In this document: in pieces, positions 57,210-64,000 of the stretch
How the letters are laid out: each line of letters opens with the position of its first letter
Position numbering within the stretch: position 1 is the first letter of the stretch
Assembly: GCA_023078685.1 (NCBI GenBank)
Contig: JALGAS010000004.1
Span: 682,001-746,000, forward strand
Reading direction: 5' to 3'
Length of the DNA stretch: 64,000 nucleotides
Origin: Neopestalotiopsis rosae
Lineage: Eukaryota; Ascomycota; Sordariomycetes; Amphisphaeriales; Sporocadaceae
Translations under genes and position numbers: made by a program
Notes under the pieces: generated by a model
Seen by the model: only the letters and a program-made list of their open reading frames with translations
What the model was told of the DNA's origin: nothing
The model's database searches: none

Positions 57210-58361
57210 TTATTCTCCTTGCAAGCTAGCGTAGTTGACTTCGCTGGCGCCGGGAGGCGCAGCCACGGGAGCCATGCTGTCAGCGTCTTGCTGTGCTTGT
57301 TGTCCCTCCCCACCTTGGGTGAGTGCTCTCTGGCCAGGCCTACCTGCGATAGCCTTTTGCTTCCGGACGTCACCAAATGCACTTCTGCCGTCCCTGATCA
57401 TCTCGGCGCGCTGCTCCCGGTTCATGGTTCCGACAGCCTTGGGCACGCTCCATCTGACTCTCAATGGACATCCCGCAATGACAGCACGACCTTGGCACGC
57501 CTCGGCAGCTTTTTCTGCACCCTCTCGCGTCTCGTAGTTGATGAAGGCGCAATGCGACATGTGACTGCACACCAAGCTCTTGATCTTTCCGTGCTCCTTG
57601 AAAAAGTCTCTAATCTTGTACTCTTGCAAATCGTCCTCGACACCAGTAATGAAAAGCGACATGATGTTTCGGTCCTTGGGTGGCAGCCAGTCTTGGGGGC
57701 CAGGGGGTAGTTGCGAAGCTGCTGGGAAGGCTCGTCTGTTGCCTCCAGGTCTAGGTCCTGCTCCAGATGCGGCGGCAGCTCTCGAGTCTCGTGTGCGGAT
57801 GGGTCCCGGGCCAGCCACGCCGGCGCCAACGGCGGGATCGCCGCCAGAAGAGCTCTGCGATGCGCTGCCGTCTTCGATGGCCCGGCCCTTTCTGAAATAA
57901 GGCTTGCTTGCAGCCAGTCGTCTAAGCAGCTCTCGTGCCTTTTCGTCGGTCTGTTCGTATTGTTCGGTGCCTCCACGTCCTTCTTCGATTTCCTTCTCCT
58001 TGTTCTGTGCAAAGTATTCCCTGTTGACCTCGCTTCCAGGACCGGGCGCGACCATCTTGAGCGCAGCGTCGCGCACCGCTACCGGCAGGCCGAAGCTCAG
58101 ATCGAGCATGCAGGTTTGACAACAGTTCTTGAGGCGTGCGCAGGTGAGGCAGATGTTGGTGCGCTTCTTGCGCCCGTGGGCTCTGTCGGCCGACCAGGAG
58201 AAGACGGTAAAAGGTCGCGTGCAGAGCTTGCACTCGGCGCCATAGTCCTCCTTGAGCATCTTGACATAGGGGTTTTCGGGCAGGCAGTTTTCGCAGACCG
58301 ACGGGAAGTCTGTCGACTCCCAGCCGGATCGGTTGAGATCTTGCTTGATCTGTGGCGGCAT
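57210..58361 (-). CDS. slt11: Pre-mRNA splicing factor Slt11/Ecm2 (RBM22 family)
   Basis: A single exon on the minus strand gives 383 residues. The N-terminus carries cysteines in CENCLPENPYVKM, CKLCTRPF and CLTCARLKNCCQTC, the zinc-finger part of the family. The linker is Gly/Pro/Arg-rich (about 160-225). An RNA-recognition motif follows (SLFITGVEDDLQEYKIRDFFKEHG... SHCAFINYETREGAEKAAEAC... LRVRWSV; about 230-310). The protein belongs to the NineTeen-associated set that helps form the catalytic U2/U6 RNA structure; it acts in the nucleus. The conserved start MPPQIKQDLNRSGWE matches orthologues. Long antisense frames here are shadows of its GC-rich coding. Confidence 0.95.
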   Translation of the reverse strand: MPPQIKQDLNRSGWESTDFPSVCENCLPENPYVKMLKEDYGAECKLCTRPFTVFSWSADRAHGRKKRTNICLTCARLKNCCQTCMLDLSFGLPVAVRDAALKMVAPGPGSEVNREYFAQNKEKEIEEGRGGTEQYEQTDEKARELLRRLAASKPYFRKGRAIEDGSASQSSSGGDPAVGAGVAGPGPIRTRDSRAAAASGAGPRPGGNRRAFPAASQLPPGPQDWLPPKDRNIMSLFITGVEDDLQEYKIRDFFKEHGKIKSLVCSHMSHCAFINYETREGAEKAAEACQGRAVIAGCPLRVRWSVPKAVGTMNREQRAEMIRDGRSAFGDVRKQKAIAGRPGQRALTQGGEGQQAQQDADSMAPVAAPPGASEVNYASLQGE

Positions 58362-58905
58362 TTTGAGATGGGTTTATGGGCTTTGCGACAAGCAGATTTG
58401 ATGCCCCAAGGATAACGCGAGCTGAGGTTTGGTTGTCTCAAGAGTGGCGATTAGCTCAGTGTTGAAAATGTGGCTGACAAATGACGACAAGCCTGTGCTG
58501 ACGGAAAGTGGCTGGTGCTTGTTGCCAGTAGAGAAAAAAGCCAGTAGAGAACATTTGGAGCAAGCCGATCAGGTTTGGGCCTTATTCGCAAAATCGACTA
58601 CTGGCAGGGTCCTTATTACTGGCACAGTAGCTACACCTGGCCCGCATAACTGGGTGGGGGGAGCATTTGCTATGTCCAAGGCCTGAAATAATCTGTAATA
58701 CTAGGGGCAAGTGCTAGGGCGCGAAGCTCAGTGGATAAGACGGGAGTGTAGGCTAGTGAGCGACCCGCCAAACTCGCCCAATTGTCCAGAATCCAGATAT
58801 GCCGAAACATTGAGCACGCGATTTCGGATCTGCAAGTTGTGGGAATGGCATCGCAATGCATTTATTTATTTCCTTGAATCATGGAGATACGCTTCTATCT
58901 TCTGG
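58362..58905. other. Intergenic region with tRNA-like relic
   Basis: A short plus frame (58429..58686) is without support. The tRNA-like fold at 58717-58779 is described separately. Confidence 0.4.
58717..58779 (+). pseudogene. tRNA-like relic
   Basis: The segment starts GGGCGCG and ends CTCGCCC; the two can pair at six of seven positions as an acceptor stem. AAGCTCAGTGGATAAGAC resembles a tRNA D arm (internal A box). At 63 nt it is about ten bases short, and no T arm is present. It is a degraded tRNA copy at best. Confidence 0.3.
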
Positions 58906-60760
58906 TTATAGCTTAGCTTTGACTCGGTCTACATCGCTGACACATAGACCCCTGATTCTAGTCTCATCTCGTTCCTGCGCCTTTAGGATTCGTCTCAGAA
59001 GCTTCCCTGTTCCGTTTCTCGGCAGCGTCTTGGTGAATTCCACCTCTACCAACCACTTGTATCGTACCTTCTTCTGCTTGACCTGGTCAATCAATAGCTT
59101 GCCGATAGCTTCGCTCGGAGCAACTCCCTCCCTGACAACGACGTATGCCTTGGGCCGCTCTCCGGAGTATGGATCCGTGATTCCTAACACGGCGCACTCT
59201 TCAACATCCGGATGTCCCATGAGGACATCTTCCAGCTCGGCCGGCGGCACTTGAAGCCCCTTGACCTTGATCATCTCCTTGATTCTATCTTCTATGTATA
59301 TCAGGCCGTCTTCCGTGATGTGGCCAACATCGCCAGTATGGAGGAAGCCGTCGTCGTCAAATGACTCCTTGGTCGCGGCAGCATTCCCCAGATAGCCCAT
59401 TGCAATCTGCGGCCCAGCTGCACATATCTCCCCTGTTTCGCCGGGCCTCATTAGCTTGTCTGGATCGTCCAAAGATATCACCTTGGCTACTGTATTCGCC
59501 ATGAGTAGTCCGCCACTTCGAGCATATTTAAAATCAAAATGCGAAGGCGGATGGGATGAGATGCACGCAGTCGACTCGGTGGCACCGTAACCCTGACGAA
59601 ATCCAGTATCAGGAAACTTTTGATGCAATTGTTCGGTAATCTCTGGGAGACACGGAGCCGACCCCGACGACCAGCGCTTGACGATTCGCCTAAGATCCGG
59701 CAAGTATTTGTCGACGACTGGATCGCGCACGATCCGGACAATGATGGGTGGGACGAGGATCAATTCCTCCATCTGGTACTTGATGATTGCTTGCAGCATG
59801 GCATCCATGGTGAATTGAGGCAGCATGATGCTCTCTCCGTTCATGAATACTGGATAGCTGCAAAAGCGCACCAGCCCAGTAATGTGAAAGAGTGGCATGA
59901 CTGCCAAGATACGGTATCTTCCATCCTTCGGCAACACTTGCAGTTGCCGTAGCTGATGACACTGAGCAATCACATTATGGTGCGACAGCATCACCGCCTT
60001 TGGATGGCCAGTCGTGCCAGAGCTAAAGTTTAGGTAGCCGCATATGTCTTTGTTGGTCTGTCCCTTTGGAACTTTGAAATATGGGACCGGACTGTATTCT
60101 TCTCCGTCGTACTGAGCAATCAGATCTTGAACACTGAGATAGCCCGGTGCTGAGCCCTCGAGAAGAAAGACGTGCTCCCTGGGGATGCCTGCATGAGTGG
60201 CAGCATCTACTGCGATATCTAACGAGCCAGGCAGGGTCATGAGGATCTTTGCTTCTGCAGTCTTCAGGGCATAGGCCATTTCTTCTACAGTGTATGATGG
60301 CGATGCACCATTGACTCGACCTCCTGTTTGGAAAATATTAATATGCGTGTGACTCGACAAAAGATTATTCGAACTGACCGATCCTCACGGTCGCCCACAT
60401 GACTACAGGGTACCATATCGTGTTTGTGCTGAACAAGGACACAGTCTGCTCTGGTGCAAGGCCATATCTGCGAGCCAAAACTGCGCTCAACTTGGTCGCC
60501 TTGTCCTTGACGGCAGCAAAATCAAGTCGCTCCCCCGTATTGGCGTTGCTGTAGCCACCAAGGGTCGCATGGTTTTGTTGACAGAGCGGAGAAAAGTCTC
60601 GAGACTCAAAAGCCCATTCCCAGGTTGTGATTTGCGTTGGAACTACGGTAGGTTCATGTCAGTCAAAGTAGGTTCGTTCCTGCGCCTATATTGCATTTAG
60701 ACTTTGGAGGGTCCCGGCCTTACTGTCCAAATGAGGGTGCCGCGATTCCCAAAGAGTCAT
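58906..60760 (-). CDS. Peroxisomal acyl-CoA/4-coumarate-CoA ligase-like enzyme
   Basis: Three exons on the minus strand, 60760..60724, 60642..60379 and 60323..58906, give 572 residues. It is an adenylate-forming enzyme: the AMP-binding loop FSSGTTGHPKAV is at about residues 200-211, then YGATES, TGDVGHITEDG, DRIKEMIKVKG and the C-terminal lysine loop PRNGTGKLLRR. It activates a carboxylic acid to acyl-AMP and then acyl-CoA. The layout is closest to 4-coumarate-CoA-ligase-like and medium-chain acyl-CoA ligases. The last three residues AKL form a PTS1-type peroxisome signal. A divergent MFS transporter follows upstream of it. Likely roles are peroxisomal beta-oxidation or the activation of aromatic or side-chain acids. 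Confidence 0.9.
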
Positions 60761-62117
60761 ATTGCCGATTCGAATTTGGATATCAATGTGATCCGGTCTG
60801 GGCGATTTTATGAGGGATCTTTAACACAGCAAGAAAACAAATGCAGATGACTCTATCGTGACTCTTGCGAATGTGCACCTCCACATAGTGACGTGAGGTA
60901 CTCCCTCTTCACCACACAAGGCGGGGGGATTGCCTCGGCAATATTATTAATAGCACCATCCATAGTCGTCTGTCGGAATAGGGTAACACATTTGGGGAAA
61001 GGTCGGACCTGGGGTAGGTCACGAGCAACTCCGAATTAGGCGCACTGCAGCACCTGTGGGGGGCCTATAAGAGCGCCAAGAATTTGCTGATTAGTCGAGG
61101 CCGCCGAAAGAAGGAAAAACCAAATAACCTAAATACTTTATATAGCTACGTCGTACCCTGAACAGGAATGAAAATAAAGTCAAACAAAATATGGTTTACT
61201 ATTTTTCCATTGGTCCATTTTGATATCATGCGACTGATTGTGCTGCTGATTCTGCACGACATGACGCCAATTTCTACACACACACGGAATACCCATTGTA
61301 AATCGCATCAGCATCAGAAGTCGGTCGCACATTGCACGTAGCTATCGATGGGATTTACTGAAAATCTTTCTATGGGGACCGTAAATTTCTTCAAGTACTT
61401 CGCTCAATAATAGTATTTACAGGCAAGCAAATTACTACTCATTCTTGCGTATTCATCAGGGAATATGCACCCAGGGTAGTATCCATGGTCCGCATCGTGA
61501 TTTCGTGTAAAGATACAGCAACTAGTAGCTTGTTTTTTATAGGATCTGTCAGCTGCTATGTTTTCTGAGCTTTGAATATCCAGAAGAGTGTGGTCCACTT
61601 CAGGTATCTAGATCCAGTGGATATTCAAAATCACAGGCCTGGCCGGCTACACTGTGCCATAAACTGCAGTCACGACCCTATGACGCCGAGGACACCGGTT
61701 TCTGTCCATGTATCATGTTTGACTTTGTATGTGGTATGTTTTTGACGTCTCCGACTGAAAGATGTACCATATTAGGCCACACTTCCTACGCACGCTGCAA
61801 GCATAATTCTTTAAACGCCTGACGATCTGGTTGCTCGGTGAAGCTGATGCTGATTTTCTTTCTCCGTTGCCGTTGTTTACATCGCTACTCAGGGCATAAA
61901 TATCCAGGTCGCGGCCCTCCGCCATAGCGACCCATCTTTCCTCTACACCATTTCTCTTCCACATCACTTTTCTTGGAGTATTGCCAAATATTCTAGCTTA
62001 CCACACCTTACATTACCATCGCTCTATCCATCGCTCTAAACTTCTCTTCTCATCATCAACATCAGTATTGTACCGAGATTTTACTATCAAAACAATCGTA
62101 CACATCCAGCATTCAAT
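60761..62117. promoter_or_regulatory. Divergent intergenic region between CoA ligase and MFS gene
   Basis: 1.36 kb with no supportable gene. The frames 61598..61404 and 61967..61713 have no motif. The last 130 bp before the MFS ATG are pyrimidine-rich, as is usual for fungal 5' leaders. Confidence 0.45.
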
Positions 62118-63845
62118 ATGGACTTCCAACCTGCACCAGCCCACGCTGCCGTGGAAAGCCAGCAAGGTTTTACCACACTTCAACCCCCGTCGCAGTCTTC
62201 CGACCCCCAGGAGGTTTCTCCAGGTGAGATATCCATACTGACCCCGGGAGACTGCGCCGGACATCTTGGCTATGACTTTTCCACTCAAAAGAAGTGGAAG
62301 ATTCTCATCGTCATCTTCCTGGTCCAATGTTCGATGAATTTCAACACATCGCTCTACTCCAACGGACTTACTGGCATGAGCCAAGAGTTCAACATTACAA
62401 CACAGGATGCTCGAACGGGAGCCGCAATCTTTCTAATCACGTATGCCTTTGGCTGCGAACTGTAAGTGCTTCGCTAATCTTACCCTTCAATTGTATGCGG
62501 CTAGATCATGCTGCTAACAAATTCTAGCTGGGCCCCCTGGTCCGAGGAGTTTGGTCGACGATGGATCCTTCAAGGCTCACTGTTACTCGTCAACTTGTGC
62601 GCTCTGGGCGCCGCTCTTGCCCAAACCTACCCTGTGCTTGTCGTCTTCCGCGGTTTTGGTGGCTTGTTCTCGGCCGGCGGAAGCATCACTTTGGGCATTG
62701 TTGCAGACATGTATACTGCCGGTACACAACAATATGCTGTGGCTTTTGTTGTCCTATCTTCTGTTGGAGGCTCAATCTTTGGTCCCATCATTGGTGGCTT
62801 CCTTGAGAGCTTTCTTCACTGGCGCTGGTGCATGTGGCTTCAGCTCATTGTCGGCACATTCGTACAACTTCTCCACTTCTTTCTCGTTGACGAAACGCGA
62901 ACCACTGTCCTCATGGTCAAGCGCGCCAGGGAACTTCGCGCGGCCAACGAGATTGTGTACGCACCCGATGAATTCAGAACCTGGAAGGAGAGACTGGCAC
63001 CCAAGGAACTCGTCACACTTTGGTTTCGTCCATTCAAAATGTTCTTTACCGAGCCCATTGTACTTGTCCTCTCCCTTCTCTCTGGATTCAGCGACGCCCT
63101 CATCTTCATGGGCTTTCAATCATTTGGTCTTGTCTACGAACTCTGGGGATTCACGCCCTGGCAGATTGGCCTGACATTCGTGGCTATTGGTCTCGGCTAC
63201 CTTGTCGCCTACCTGACCTACTTCCCCGCTATCAACCGAAACATTCACCAAAGGCTCATGAGACCAGACGATGAATTCGCCAATTACGAGGGTCGCATGT
63301 GGTGGTTGATGTATACGGCACCATGCCTCCCCATTGGCCTCTTCATGTTTGCGTGGACCAGCAACGCAAGCCTTCCCTGGATCCTGCCTGTCATCGCATC
63401 GGCCATCATCGGAATCGCCAACTACTCTGTGTACATGGGTACCATTGACTATATGGTAAGTACACTCTTCCATCTTCAGTTTGACCAGTCATGCTAATTG
63501 TCGTCTCAGGTCGCTGCATATGGTGAATTTGCAGCATCAGCCACAGGTGGAAATGGCTTCGCACGGGACTTCCTGGCTGGTGTCCTCACCTGGGCCGCCA
63601 TCCCCTACTACGACTCTTTCAAGAATATCACGACTCAGCCATTACAGTGGGCCAATACTGTTTTGGGTTTCGTCAGCCTCCTCTTGGTTACCTTCACCAT
63701 GATTATTTACTTCAAGGGCCCTTCCCTGAGGCAGAGATCAGCGTTTGCCCGGAGGCTGGCCGATGACAACAACTCGTCAGGCGATATGAGCGTCTCGGCG
63801 TCTGTCCCCCCAGTGGTCCCTACCACACATCGGATGCCATTATGA
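62118..63845 (+). CDS. MFS transporter (DHA1-like)
   Basis: Three exons, 62118..62461, 62528..63455 and 63510..63845, give 535 residues. A 60-residue hydrophilic N-terminus precedes 12 helices. Helix 1 is KILIVIFLVQCSMNFNTSLY, and the conserved loop after helix 2 reads WAPWSEEFGRRWI. The helix 5 region has GFLESFLHWRWCMWL as in drug:H+ antiporters. The central loop has VKRARELR and the second half starts at EPIVLVLSLLSGF. The tail is Ser/Pro-rich. It is a plasma-membrane exporter or importer of small molecules, and the substrate is not predictable. Its position opposite the CoA ligase allows co-regulation, but this is not shown. Confidence 0.9.
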
Positions 63846-64000
63846 ACGACACTGGATCAGAAGACCAGACCTGAGGCACGTGCTGTCGTGTACGATACAC
63901 AGGATTGTGGTTTCTTGTACTGAAAAGGGCAAAACCAATCGGCGTACTTTGGTGTTGGCAAGATAAAAGCTGATTCTTGGGAAATTGTTTTGGACAGCTT
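63846..64000. other. 3' flank of the MFS gene
   Basis: No feature was seen up to the window edge. Confidence 0.3.

Noticed and set aside
56985..58415. Long plus-strand frames of 241 and 234 codons
   Set aside because: Mostly antisense to the slt11 gene, without ATG-context or family similarity.

Overview
The window is from a filamentous ascomycete nuclear genome. Genes carry many short introns (about 50-80 nt, GT..AG, CTNAC-like branch sites), intergenic gaps are 0.3-2.5 kb, and there are fungus-specific families (Zn2Cys6 and bZIP-DUF3425 regulators, HET, UstYa/DUF3328, cutinase, GLEYA adhesin, fungal rhodopsin-type receptor, DUF6536). The mix suggests Sordariomycetes, probably Hypocreales, but this is inferred from gene content only. 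There are about 24 supportable genes. I assembled gene models by splicing so that the exon phases close. No rRNA, intact tRNA, CRISPR array or intact transposon was seen.

Layout. 0-5 kb: an LRR/F-box-type protein, a tRNA-Lys relic, a broken SRPK-like kinase and repeat-like DNA. 5-6.5 kb: a secreted Thr-rich GLEYA adhesin. 6.7-15.8 kb: a three-gene block of a Zn2Cys6 regulator, an NCS1 nucleobase/hydantoin-type permease and a 997-residue hydantoinase/oxoprolinase-DUF917 fusion. The permease and enzyme are divergent from one 427-bp promoter, which looks like an uptake-and-degradation unit for a cyclic ureide or amide. 16-25 kb: a DUF6536 membrane protein, a HET-domain protein, a UstYa-like protein and a cutinase. 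25-32 kb: a gene-poor, AT-rich stretch with a segmental tandem duplication carrying small Cys-rich proteins (two intact copies and one frame-broken relative). 32-41 kb: secreted carboxylesterase, coiled-coil protein, membrane-anchored paraoxonase/arylesterase-like protein and cytochrome P450.

43-48.6 kb: rhodopsin-type membrane protein, then conserved housekeeping genes (zuotin and Mzm1, divergent) and a BTB-like protein. 49.8-55 kb: a small zinc-ribbon protein, then a pair that looks like a mini secondary-metabolism locus: an FAD monooxygenase fused to a multi-pass membrane domain, and a bZIP regulator. Four perfect TGAGTCGCC repeats lie in the monooxygenase promoter. 56-58.4 kb: a tiny acidic protein and the splicing factor Slt11/Ecm2. 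58.9-63.8 kb: an acyl-CoA/aryl-CoA ligase with a peroxisomal AKL C-terminus and a divergent MFS transporter.

Exon junctions are inferences from the sequence. They were checked by phase and by continuity of protein family motifs, not by transcripts.
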